Assembly (NCBI GenBank): GCA_947172415.1
Contig: OX359193.1
Location: forward strand, 2,102,501-2,166,500
Length of the DNA: 64,000 bases
Direction: 5' to 3'
Source of the DNA: Chondrosia reniformis
Taxonomy: Eukaryota; Porifera; Demospongiae; Chondrillida; Chondrillidae
A program made the translations under genes and the position numbers. Every line of letters starts with the position of its first letter. Within the stretch, counting starts at the first letter, position 1. Shown piece by piece: positions 43,135 through 56,000 of the stretch. The notes beneath the pieces were generated by a model, which saw only the letters and a list, made by a program, of their open reading frames with translations, had not been told where the DNA came from and did not search any database.

Positions 43135-46100
43135 TTATTCATAAAGATTGATTGCTGCTATTGCAAGCAAGCAGAAGACAGTGAAAATGACAGACTGGCT
43201 GGTAGCAGATACAGCAGCTCCAATAACGTCTTCAACTTCACCTGGACAGGCAGGTAATGCTAGAGAATGTAAAATTGAACTTTAATTTACAGCCTAACCA
43301 TGAGCTGTAACAATTTATTGGCCTACATGGCATATAATTGATTTCATAGCATGAAGTGGATATGCATGTGTATAACTTTAAAAAAACAAAAGCTGTCCGT
43401 AAAGTATAAAGTAAATAAAAAACATTTACAAAAATGATGTTAGAAGTAGAAATGGCAGTGTTCACTAATACATCTGCAAAAAGTATCGAAACAAGACACT
43501 GATTATATGATAAGGCTAATCATACAGAAGTTGCATATATACTGAAATTTAAGTAACTTAACCATACACTTCTGTGTTTGGGCGCACTAACCTTAAGTAG
43601 GAATGGTGCGCCCAAACACAGAAGTGTATGGTTAAGTTACTTAAATTTCAGTATATATGCAACTTCTGTATGATTAGCCTTATCATATAATCAGTGTCTT
43701 GTTTCGATACTTTTTGCAGATGTATTAGTGAACACTGCCATTTCTACTTCTAACATCATTTTTGTAAATGTTTTTTATTTACTTGTATTCCCCCTTTTTC
43801 CTCTTAATATTACTTGTTTTAAATTGATTTGAAAGTTTTCTTGGCGAAGATCTCAAAATAACGTCTTAGACAAGAGAAATATGCCGAAAACCATGATCTC
43901 TTAATTAAAAAATGGCGTCCGAGAAGACCACGATTTTCGCTCTTCACAATTAACATGCTTATTGTAGAGCGCATTCAGATTTAGGGCTGTCTATTCCCTA
44001 GTTCCGAAATATTTATGACAATTTATAACTAGTACGTGCCCGCACAAGTTCGCATATTAGCGCTAGTCTATTCCATAAAAGAAGAAGAAGAAGAAGAAAA
44101 AATGAATTTTGGAAGTGGGTCTATTCCTAGTTAGCCGCTTTTTGAACGCTATAGAGCGTGTAGAGCGTCGAAACATGTTTTGGCATTTAGGAAAGCGTGC
44201 ATTAATCGCTGCAAATAACCGAATATAACCGAAAATCGCTTCGTTGGCGATTTATTAGGTGTTGATTGCTAATACATTGGATAGGGCGGCCATTTTTTTT
44301 CCCGGCCATTCCTACTTAGAGAGTACTACCGTACTCTCTGATACGTATATCATGGAAAGTTATGCAAAGAGGAAAGAATTGAAACAACATGGAAAATATA
44401 TGTAAACACATTATTAGAACACCTTTACACATCAAAACAAACTAAAACAGTACCAAAGTATATATACAGTACATATATGTTTAGGTAACATACGTTTGGT
44501 AGGACACATGCTCAGATTGTCCTGTAACAGAAAGCAAAGGGAAAGAGACACTTTATAAGCATATATACTGTACATACATGTACATACATGTAGAAAGAAT
44601 TTTGAAAGAAATGTGCTTACCCAACAAATATCTGAACAAGCAGGACAGATGATGGATCCAGTATAGTCAGTTCCATCAGGGGCTGTTATTACAAATGTTA
44701 TCTAGAAATGTGAGAAAGTCATATGCTCAATAGACATAATAATATATAGTATTTGTTCAACTGACCTCCTTTCCCTCACAGCTGCAGTTCAGGACAACTC
44801 CTTCTATGGTAACCATCACTCCAACCTCTGGATCAGTGGAACAATCATACTGTATGCAATGAAGAAACATAATCACCTCAATGAATAATCGATGTGATAA
44901 TCAAACCACAAGTAATAATCAAACATCCTGAAAAGGGAAAAACATGAAAAAGCAATTGCTGGGAATCAAACCCAGGACAGCTGGTTATGACCACCAGTTG
45001 TTCTGCCACAGCAGTCCCCCCCTCATGCTCTCCCTCTTAAGCTAACTACAACTAATAATTGGTTTACATTCTTAATTAGTGGTGATTCTCTGCATCACTA
45101 CATGCTGATAATCAAGACCCAGCCCATTTCCAGTGGGAGGGGCTATCTTAACCAATGGGTCACTGGCCACCATCAACCATAGGAGAGCTGGGTAAATCTA
45201 TGAATAATCGATGTGATGCATGCATGTGTAGAATATTAAGTTTTAGCAGTAATGAAGAAACAGAAGCATTTTATGCACATTTCTATGTTGAGATAGACTA
45301 GTCATGTGCAATGGGATGTACCTGGTAACACCCACTGCCTCCTCTGCTTGGGAAGGTCTGGCTATTAATGGACCAGTCCTTACTAGTTCCATGCACAATG
45401 CAACGTGAACTGGATCCATACTGCTCTGCAAACAAATTTCCAGTTCTGGCTAAATTAGAAAAGTAAAATAAGTACTCATGCAATACATGCTCTGTTTAAG
45501 GAATAAAGCACTTCTATAAGGAGAATTGTCCACCCCCAGAGTTAGTCTCAAGAATTCTAAGGCAAAGCAGCGTGGCATTGACAAGGACAGCAAGCCTAAC
45601 ATGTCTAAGAGAAGCGGCCAAAATGACAAGGAGGACAAGTCACATTTGACGGACAAGTTATTTTAAGCTTGGTGCTGTGTTTACTTCAGCTTCATAAAAT
45701 TACTTTCCAGCTTCCATATTTGGGCAGGGATATACAGGATTTAAGAAGCCGATGCATGTATATAGCTTCTGAAATCTGTTTGTATATCCCAGAACAGACT
45801 TCTTATTGTGGTTATATCCCAGTTATGGAATTCAACCACATGTAGTTGCCCCGATAATGGAGTATATATGTAAAATACATACTGTACACTTAGGTACATT
45901 AATTTACTTACGAGTTGGTTGATTTGAATCTCTTTCACAGGCAGTTGTTCTCCCACCTTCATATAATAGCTCTTTGATAAATGGACAAAAATCTGCCAAT
46001 TGTACTCTACCCCCTTGCATTCTATTAGCAAAATACTGTAGAATAAGTAATGAATAAATTACTCTTCTCAGGTTGCAATTTGCATTGTTTAATAATTTTA

Positions 46101-49100
46101 CATACACAGATATATACATACGTACATACACAACATTCTCTATGAATGTATTCTGATTTTCCTCTGCATATTGAGTAAAGCTACAAGTATTTCATAGGTA
46201 TATACGTAGTCAGTCTCATATTAAAATCTCTTACTTGTACCTTGATTATTGCTTGCAGAGTTAATTCTTTAAATTAATTTACTATAAAGTGCTATTGTAA
46301 GGACTTGTTTACAGGTAATATCCTTGAAAACTAAGCACTAATGTCATATTTAGGTATAACACAAACATTAATGTATAAACTGCTAACCTGGTATGCTAAT
46401 GGAAGCGTGGTAGTGTGAGTTATCAAATTGCAAGTTCCTACACTACGTCTATCAGGTGTACAACTTGTTCTTAGGCTTTCTGGTACATTACAAAATGGGG
46501 CAGGTGAGTTGCTACAGAAATTAAATATCTTTGGCATGTGGTCATTGGATACAAACAGCAAGTACTATAAAGTCATAGCGAATTCTAAATTCAAGATCAC
46601 AAAGTGAACTGTAATCAAGTACTCAACTTTAAATAAAAACTACTTAACTAGCACATTTACATAACTGACGTTTCATTTCAAAATTCATTAAGACAATTTA
46701 TAAAAGAAATGCATTGATGAACACACTTTTCTTCAATCCAAGATAGACAGCTGCTTTGGACAAAGTCACAGCCAAGACCTTTTCCGAACCTTAGTGCTTG
46801 GGCATATTGATAGTCAACATTGTACCAGCTACACAGAAATAAAAGTGCATAAAATTTGCTCATATATATCTAACCACACAATATCCTGTCAACTGGTATA
46901 TAGATGTAATGTACTGTAAACATCAGCAACTATAATAGTATCCAATAATGGGCCCAAGGGATGAAAAAATCTACTAACACATTGAATGTACTTAACATTT
47001 CATGTAGACTGATATATGTAATCGGTAAAGTCATATTGTAAACTGAAATCTTATATCATGTACGTATGTACATACAGTATATACAGTACATGATTGTGTA
47101 AATCATTACAACTAATGACATTACCCTGAGTCTTGCAATGCAGCCAAAGTCAATCTTGAAAACACGGGATTTTGAGTCAAAACACCAGTCATTGCTTCAT
47201 TCTGCAGTACATGTGGACTTTGCTGGTATAATTACTTATCCTTTACATGTTAACTAGTATGAGTATGTACACTAGTTGTAGAGATGTAGGGGTATGCATT
47301 AGTTGGAACGAGCATAGGCAAAAATGCTATTCTTTATACTATTATAACTATTTTGTATTCATGTACATATAGTACGTATATGACATCTGAAACATCATTG
47401 ATGTAGATATGGTTGACATATGGCCAATGAAATGTAAACATGCCTCTTAAGTATTAATACACACAGTGTGTGTTCCATGTGTACGTACCTCAAGTATCCT
47501 TTTTTCCCAATGGCTACCTAGAGTAGCAACATTGCCTTGGTTCTCTAATTCTAGCCCAGGAAGAGAGGGGCATCCAAAATGGTCTCTTGCTTCTTCTCTG
47601 ACATTTTCTGTTATCAAGTAGGTTACTTCTTGAGTGGTTTCTCCATTATACACTTTCCAGGGGGACCTTGTAACTGTCATCAGTGTACTGCCATCTGCCA
47701 CAAATCTGTTTTGAAAATAATACTTTATATATGTTATATGTATACAGTATTACTGCTTTACCTAACCATACGGGGTACACACATATACGTTCATACATAA
47801 GTACTTTTCTTTCCTTTAATTTAGCAAGTGATGCAGTATTAAGATTTATAAGCACAGACATTTAGCACAAGTAAGTTCTACTGATTGCATAGTGTCATAG
47901 TACATACATAAAACCAAATCTAATAATTTTAAAGTAAATCTATGTATAATGGGAAAGGAAACCTGGTAGATGGTTTAAGCCACCTATACCAGTAGGCTGT
48001 CAATGCCACACCTGTTTCCTATACTGAGAACGTTTTAATTAGTTCTATTTCCAACTGCTGATTTAATAAGACCTTACAAGAAAGTTAAAAGTTACCCAAT
48101 CCATTTTCTGCGGAAGGGGTCATCTAGGCAAACAGACTGTTGATAACATCTAATCCAAAGAGAACTGGTTGAATCTTTGGATAATCAAAGTGAATCTCAG
48201 ACCACAACTGTTTAAACAGTAACATTTACGTAGGAGGAGTACATATTGGAATTGGAATATGCAGATGTCTATAATTGTGATTAAAACTCAAGAACTAAGA
48301 TTACTATATACTCAGTAGGCATTATACAAACTAGTGGATGGACCCGCCCTTAGGGCAGTTCCTTCCACTGGCATGCATTACAACGGCTACTTGATACCAA
48401 TGCATGCACTGCACCATGGGGTAGCGAAGAATAAATAGCCAAAGGCAATAAATAGGAATGAAAGAATAAACTATGTATAGAAAAATTCCATGACCAGATG
48501 CATTTAAATATACAAAGAAAACAGCAGCAAAAGTGGAAGCGGAACCAGCGGAAGAGATAATAAAATATGGCGTTTAGCTTAGAGCTTGGATGGGAAGGTG
48601 AAGTGTGCAAGCCTGGGAAGCGACAGATTGGTACACGCTCAGTTCTGTGCAATCCTCAGGTGTCGCTCCATAATTTTGATGCGTTTCATCTCGTTCAGCG
48701 CAACGACACGGGAGGAGTATTTCATGAAATGCCAATGTGCTTGCAAATGTGTGTATCTATGCATAATGGAGCTGAGGGTAAATGAAACCCATATGTACAT
48801 TTCTATCCTTGCATAGTTAGGAAGATAGGGCACAAACATTTTCTATACTTATGTATAACACTTGCCTTCCATCACTAGACGGCGGAAAACCACTACTGAC
48901 TCTTGAGGTTCTAGCATTGCCATCCATATCTCTCCAAAAGGGAATAAGGGAAGAGGAAAACCCCTGAAAAAAATAGAATATCATTTCATTACAGAAAACG
49001 TAATATCCCAATTTTGGGAAACTGGGAAAGACAAATATCACCTGTATAGTATTAGTCTTACTATAGCATGAAGTATCTCATGTTTAGCAGTTTCTTTCAA

Positions 49101-51283
49101 GTTGGAATTGCTCAGGGCAGATGGACAGAGATTGATATAGCCAGCAACAGGCCTAAAAGGTGTATACACTGAACTGGATTGTATACATGTATCATGATAC
49201 ATACCGGTCTGTATTTGGGTCCATCCTACAGGCTGAAGCATATGCTATAATTTCTGAGCCTCCAGTACCATCACCACAGGGATCTGCAGAACTGGCTGCA
49301 ACATACATAATAAAATCTGTGTTAGGAACACCAGCACCACTAGGGAAAACTTCAGAGCAGGTATCAACACTAGATGTGGTACACCCCTGACAGCTCTAAG
49401 TATCCAAATAGGAAGCAATGTATTAAATGATTCTAGGAGTGTAACTACATAGTATGTAGCTGTAATTCAAGTATCAATGGGACGTATAGTTTAAAAAACA
49501 TCAAAAATTAAGTTAAAAGTAGAATGATAGTGATTGCAACAGTGACTAGCACATCTGCAAAAAGAGTGAAACAGTGACCATGTGATAAGATTAACCATAC
49601 AGAAGTGCGTGGCATGCAGAAATTACACCATACAGATTACTGCATGTCAAAAACAAAAAGGTTATGTAATACATGTTCCCTCTTCATGATACTTATTTCA
49701 GACTGATAATAGTTACTTGTGGTTTGACTATCACTTGTTTACTCATGTATGCACTGGAACATAGAACATATATAATTGCATTACATTTAAATGATTGCTG
49801 GGCACTGTTGCCGGTCCACACGTTATCTCAGCAGCACACTGTCCAGGTGATATACAGTAAGTACTGGTGCTACCATTCACAGTGAATGTTTGATCACCAG
49901 TACAACTTCTATAAACGTTAAAGTAAAAATGTTCAAATTCTCCTTCATCAAGGTGACTGACTGCAATAATGAAACTATTATGGATTAATATCTATAAATT
50001 GTTTATATACTATTGACATTATAATATAGTATTATATGTCATGTAATATGGAAAAGGGCGTTACTATTTTCCCTACCAGTGTGTCTGGAATATACTTTGA
50101 GGTAAAAGGTCACACTTACTAAGATTACATGTGCAGACTATTGTTATTGCATAGTCACCACTTACCGAAAATGTATAGTACATAAGTATGTACATACATA
50201 AGCTGTAGGCATGTCAAAGAAAAAGTACCTCTTGTATAGTATTCGTTCTAGACTTGGTTGTTTCACTTGTAAAACATCGTTTAAAAATTCAGTTATAGTA
50301 GGAATGATGGTATTCTATGCATGAATAGAACAGAGTACCTGAATATCTATATACTATAGCTATCTAGGTTATTCTGTTTTGGAAATACGCAATAAACATT
50401 AAATGGTCAATTAGACAAGCGTTTAAGAGGATAAATGAAAAGATTCAGTGAGTCCTGTTTATTTATATATTTGGTTAACATTTTTTCTAGTGCAAAACAA
50501 GACAAGTATATATCAAGACCAACCTCAACAACAGACCGATCGGCTACACTCAAACTGAAAAAACATCAAATTGAAAACATTATACAGTGTACATGAAATA
50601 GTGTGACTGATGGTTTCATAAAGGAAATAAACATTTATTTAATTCTTAAAATTTCCTTATGACAATTTAATACATATCAAAATCACCACTTTCCTGTGAA
50701 CTAGAATACATACACAAATAGTTACTGTGTAGTTTTGCAAGTAGTAGTCTCTTCCATTTCTCCCCACCACATGCACGCAGTACCAATCTATTTGATTCAA
50801 AATCTTGTTTATAACTTACTCGAGGACTGTTTTGTCAAAATAGGGAGTAATTCTTATTGGTCCAGCGGCTCGGCGTAGTCTAGAAGACTCCTCTACCGAA
50901 GGTATGTTATGTAGCAACTATAATGGAAACACAAATTCTTAATACGAATGCCTGTCGCATCTAGGGACTGTAGGCCAAGCGAAGGAATCTTTATCCAAAT
51001 AATCAGTAAAAGGCGACTTAATGAAAATATTTCGAAAGGACTCGTCTTCATCTAGTCTAATAACTAAACGTGGTTTCGTATATAGATATACATATGACAC
51101 TCATCTATGGCTGAATGTATCCAAGGGCTAAATACCTATAGATTCTCTATACTACATTATTATATACTGACTCACATTCTCGACAGGGGCTCGCTGATGT
51201 CCACATAGAATGTTTTCGGAAACTACATGATGCACTACGATAGAGTATATCAGAAAGCCAAAAATATACACGAAAACGCCCAT
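43135..51283 (-). CDS. LMLN: Leishmanolysin-like (M8, invadolysin) metallopeptidase, about 17 exons
   Basis: A zinc endopeptidase of the secretory pathway or cell surface. The start ATG at 51283 opens a signal peptide (MGVFVYIFGFLIYSIVVHHV). Exons: 51283-51176, 50917-50820, 50554-50520, 50265-50229, 49908-49785, 49395-49205, 49152-49062, 48963-48866, 47705-47489, 47201-47125, 46828-46727, 46511-46388, 46035-45912, 45449-45322, 44849-44766, 44701-44621, and a last exon from about 43259. The active site is KHEILHA at the 49062 exon end, joined to IGFSSSLIPFWRD. HFGCPSLPGLELENQGNVAT, NEAMTGVLTQNPVFSRLTL and GKGLGCDFVQSSC follow as in the family. It is Cys-rich. The C-terminus is hydrophobic (membrane or GPI anchor). 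Phase 0 gives a stop at 43158; another frame gives a better anchor ending at 43135. About 606 residues; it appears intact. One intron (after 48866) starts with GC. Confidence 0.92.
43404..44345 (+). mobile_element. Foldback MITE M1, copy 3
   Basis: In the last intron of the leishmanolysin-like gene. Two arms of about 185 bp (43404-43590 and 43610-43790) are near-perfect inverted copies around a centre that reads ccttaagtaggaatgg. A unique part follows (gatctcttaattaaaaaatg, gagcgcattcagatttaggg, gcgtgcattaatcgctgcaa), ending in the hairpin end at 44305-44343. It includes a short gaa repeat at 44080-44100. Confidence 0.8.
44945..45030 (-). repeat. tRNA-derived SINE head
   Basis: On the minus strand: ggactgctgtggcagaacaa, ctggtggtcataaccagctg, tcctgggtttgattcccagc. 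tggcagaacaactgg fits a pol III A box and ggtttgattcc fits a B box at tRNA-like spacing. No CCA-type end or full cloverleaf is evident, so it is called a SINE and not a tRNA gene. Confidence 0.55.
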
Positions 51284-51319
51284 CTTAGAAGTTCCAATCG
51301 TGGTTCGCCTATTAGATTA

Positions 51320-51825
51320 TCGATATATGTATTACTTTCTCTACTGGACCGATATCGTGTGCAGCGAACAGGAATGCACGAGTTTTATATAATATATTAT
51401 CAGCATCATTCAAGCTTAAGCATATTAGCAGTGCATGCATCGGATCTTCTATATAGCTATATATGTATTTGATTTTTTACATTAGTCCTTGCTTTTAGCC
51501 TATAACTGTATCACTTATAATCATTACGATTGTATGTTGAATTAAAAACATATATAATATTAAAATTTATAATTGGTCATATACTTGTTTATTATGGAGA
51601 TATTTCCTCTTTGGCAAGGAGGCAACACACTGGCAGGTGGATGTTGAAGCAGGAATTGTCCACTGGCGAGACGGATATGCTTCTCTGTGAAATGTATGTG
51701 GAGCACAGAGGTGTGAAGGTTTCCTTGAATGGTTGTCTTTCCCTTTTGGCCTATTAAGATGATTATGTAGTAAGTGTGGCGGCCGTTCAGGTGTTGCAGG
51801 CATATGTCTATCGTGAATCGTGAAT
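51320..51825. repeat. Direct repeat, copy A (duplicated helicase 3' end)
   Basis: This stretch of about 500 bp matches 52540-53055 closely (ctactggaccgatatcgtgt, tttagcctataactgtatca, ttcctctttggcaaggaggc, ggcctattaagatgattatg). In copy B the sequence is the last part of the final senataxin-like exon and its 3' flank. In copy A it is a stray duplicate with indels that break the frame. Confidence 0.85.
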
Positions 51826-52515
51826 TGAGGCCGGGTCAAAAATGACTGCATGGAACGAAATAGAAGCCAGTACTTGGACAAATACGGTACATATACACAT
51901 TTTTCCGTAACATGAAGCCATACAAAAGAAATTGGGATATGAAAACAATATAAAGGGGAAATGCTGATTATCGTTTCGTGTAATCGATTGTCGATTTCAA
52001 ATAGAAACGGAAATCACATATGTTTAATTTTGGCACTCCATACTGCATTCAGGTGTCTCCCCCGGATCCCTGCTCACGATCGCGGAATGGCTGCCAAGGA
52101 AGTCAAGGCATTGTGCACTTAGTTGTCAACAGCTATACAGACAGATTAAGTGGCTTAGCTCAATTACCTTTGCTGATGAAGGTATACATGAAAACGTTTT
52201 ATGGTCATTTCAGAATTGGAGAATGTCCTATGCTTGTAGTAAGGCTGGGCTAGGATGGGACACAGATTAGGTAACTGAGTGTTACCGAAGGGAGCATTCA
52301 GGCATTAATATGGTTTTCTTGGTATTTATCCATGTGGGGCACGCCAAGGACGACTGTATAGTGATGAACGATGGCAATAAAATCAATTTCTGCAATGCTA
52401 CTCCTTCTCCATATTTGAAAAGTTGATAAGGAACCCCATGTCCAAGATGGAGAAGGAGCTCTATGACACATTGAAGAAGGTTGAACAGAAAGGACTAATG
52501 AGCCGACAAGACTCA
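51826..52515 (+). mobile_element. Penelope-like element, truncated copy
   Basis: It starts gaattgaggccgggtcaaaa and runs parallel to 56218-56935 with a few percent difference (ctgattatcgtttcgtgt, ttaattttggcactccatac, gacagattaagtggcttagc, tccaagatggagaaggagct). It breaks off in gccgacaag at about 52512, just before the RT core. It lies between the two copies of the 500-bp direct repeat. Confidence 0.7.
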
Positions 52516-52539
52516 GAGCAAACCTGTATTCAGATGCAG

Positions 52540-53055
52540 TTAGGTTTCTTTCTTTTCTTACTTTCTTTACTGGACCGATATCGTGTGCAACGAACAGGAA
52601 TGCACGAGTTTAATATATATATATTTATATTATCAGCATCATTCAAGCTTAAGCATGTAGCAGTGCATCAGATCTTCTATATAGCTATATATGTATTGGA
52701 TCACTTACATTAGTATTGCTTTTAGCCTATAACTGTATCACTTATAATCATTACGATTGTATGTTGAATTAAAAACATATATAATATTAAAATTTCAGTT
52801 TGGTCATATAATTGTTTACTTCTTTATGGAGATATTTCCTCTTTGGTAAGGAGGCAATACACTGGCAGGTGGATGTTGAAGCAGGAATTGTCCACTGGCA
52901 CTCGGATGAGACTGATATGCTTCTCTGTGAAATGTATGTGGAACACAGAGGTGTAAAGGTTTCCTTGAATGGTTGTCTTTCCCTTTTGGCCTATTAAGAT
53001 GATTATGTAGTAAGTGTGGCAGCCGTTCAGGTGTTGCAGGCACGTGTCTATCATG
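52540..53055. repeat. Direct repeat, copy B
   Basis: Partner of 51320-51825. It includes the helicase stop codon (52816) and the last about 80 codons of its final exon. Confidence 0.85.
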
Positions 53056-56000
53056 ACAGGAATTTAAAGACACACTGCCCACATTTCTCTCTATGGATGG
53101 CCTTCCAGAAGACTTATTGTGAATTGAATGTGAAGGATTGATTTTGGCATGCTGTTGTTCTTCAACATGCTCTACCTTTGTAAGGCATGCCTTCTTTGAA
53201 GTAGGTTCAGATTTTTCTTCATTTTGTGGTAACACCTGGTGAGGTTTGGTGTCTGAAAGATTAGAAGCCTTTAGCACAACTTGGCAAGCTGCTCCAGAAA
53301 TGTATTTAGTGGATTTGACTGAAACCAACATTTGCTGACTTTCAGCATGCTTCAATAGAGCTGACCAATTTTCATTTGACTACATAAAAGGAAGTTATGA
53401 ATAAAATTGCAAACATATTTTGTTGGAATACAATAATTTGTTATTTGAAAGACCTTTTAAAGGTGTTATACCACTGATATTAATATATTATTTCAGAAAT
53501 ACATACAGGTTTGAGTAATCCACTATCAGATCACACATACAGTACATACCATTAAGGTATTTTTATGACAAAGAATGTAGATGCCAAATTTTGCTCTTGT
53601 CAGTGCAACATTCATCCTCCTACTATCTGAAAGAAACCTATAGCAGAAGCATAGATGTTGGTACATAATTACCAGAATATGAGGAGTTTATGGAAATGAA
53701 AATGTGATCGAGGCTATAGACAATTACACAAAGTGGAGTCCCTACACCATAGAAAGCTTCAGAGTAAAGCAAGGGGTCAACAATCATCAGCACTTCACTA
53801 TTTATGCTCATAATAAGTTTTAGCATCAAATACAAAGTGAACAGTAATGCAAAATGATACAACAGTCACTTATCTACTGTCAATGAAAGAAACACACCCT
53901 AAGGAGTTTTGGAAATCACTGGCCCTGACACAGGACAACAGAATAATGTCTTTCTCTCTTCCCTGAAAGCCATCAACAGTGCCAATTGCAATATTTTGGT
54001 AACTGTCTAGCTTTGGGAGTCTCCATTTTATAAATTTAAGCTGTTCCTTGTAGGGTGTAATGATGCCAATCTTCTCAGCAGCAACTTCCTTGCTTAACAC
54101 TTGTATAAGTTCAACTAGCATTTGACCCTCTGCCTGATTATATATGGAGCTGCAAGTATGTATATATGGGGAATAAGAGTTAATATATGCATGCAAACAC
54201 CTACAGTTATATAGCACACTCACACATACAAAATACACACTCTAGCACTTCACATTCACAGGTTACAACTACTGAACTACTGTACATACATGTGTAAGTA
54301 AAGGTGGCATGGGAGTACATATAGATGCAGCGAGAACCCCTCTATGATTTAGTTAAAGCTTTCTTCCCCTTATGGGGAATCATGACCATTACAGGGTAGT
54401 TTCACAACAGTATAGGACAGGACAGGTACGTAAGTGTGTGTGATGTATGGGTGTACATATGTAGGGTACTGTATGCATGTTCATAAGCAGTCATCCCCTC
54501 AGACAATACTTACTTCCCAAATTTCTCTTCTCTCCCAAATTGAATGTCAAAAACCAGAAAAGGCTTGACTAAAGGCCTTTTTCTTTGAGAAACAGACCTG
54601 AAAAGAAAGGAATTTGAAATATTTAGGGTGAAAATCCAATATTCACATTTATATACTGTAAATGCCCTTTCAATGCGATACATTCATAATTCATATATAC
54701 ACATATACACTCAATGGTGCGGGCCTCAGTATAATATAATGGTCAGTCATCGGCCAAAATCCGAGCTTGTGCATCAGGTGACCTAATGCCAATGTAAAAG
54801 TATTTATTTATAGATCCCCAATTGGTCACCTTTGTTCCTTCAATGCTGCACTTTCTAATAAAGTCCAAGTATTAAGGATCATGGGATCCAGATTAAACAT
54901 ACTTACCAAGCATGAAGCTTGGCCTTTGCTCTAGCATTGTTTGCATACTCAGGTCAGCACCCTGTTTTTCTTCACCTTGTCTGACCTTTGAATAGGAGCC
55001 ACGTTCTGCTCTCAGTACAATCCTTAACATTAACTTTACCATTGAATGGTCCCAGGTTTTATATCTTGCTAGTATCTAGGGAGGGATTGGTATACAAAGT
55101 GCTACCCAGCTTGCTCCCTCTGCCTATCTGGCCTCAGTTGCTGGATGCATAGCCATGTTGAAAAGTATCTTACCAATCAGGCTCCACAACAACCATTTCC
55201 AACTTTAAGTGATGCACTTTGCAATTTGAAAGGCAGGTCATAAATGCCCCACCTCCCCCCTAAAAGGCCACCATGAACACACCAAGGGGTTCAGAGTGCC
55301 TTAGAAGATCTTCTATCCAAGGCCGTCGATTCCAGGTCTAGAGCTAGACTTTGGGCTGTCTCTACAAAGGAATCAGGGGCATGGCTAAATGTCCTCCCAG
55401 TCACTTCCTTAGGCCTCCAACTAGATGTCAATTCCAACAGAATTGCTGTAGGTCTACATCTTGGAACCCCTTTATGTAGAGTAAATAATTGCCAACTTTG
55501 TGGGGAGGAGGTAGATGAGCTAACCCTACACAACCTTAGCTGTACTAGGAATGGTGGCCGTCATTCCTGCCACACTTCATCAATGACATCATCAAGAGAA
55601 GTTTGGCTTTGGAAGAAATTCCTTCTAATTTGGAGCCCTCAGGTCTGTCTAGGTCTGATTGGAAAAGACTGGATGGTGTAACAATTACAATAACCCAGGC
55701 TAGAGCTGTTGCCAACTAGGCTAAATTGTAATAGAGATCAAAATACCAATACCACCCTAGAAAATAAGAAAGAAAGCCTTTTCTTAAACAGATGGAATCA
55801 TTGCGGCATTCTTCTCGGGTCAGGCGAATTGTCGTCCATCTACCCCTTATGACACTCCCCATGCGGCTCCCCATAATATTTCTGCATTTTGGCTTGATCA
55901 TATGCAAGCTGCAGTAGGAATTATTGAACAAAGGATTACAGTACTACAAAATTATATCGTAATGAATACACTCCATTGCTGGGGCAACCAAGGCAAAATA

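Noticed and set aside
44945..45030. Possible tRNA gene
   Set aside because: The A and B boxes are tRNA-like, but the acceptor stem does not close and the sequence runs into a tail; a SINE is more likely.
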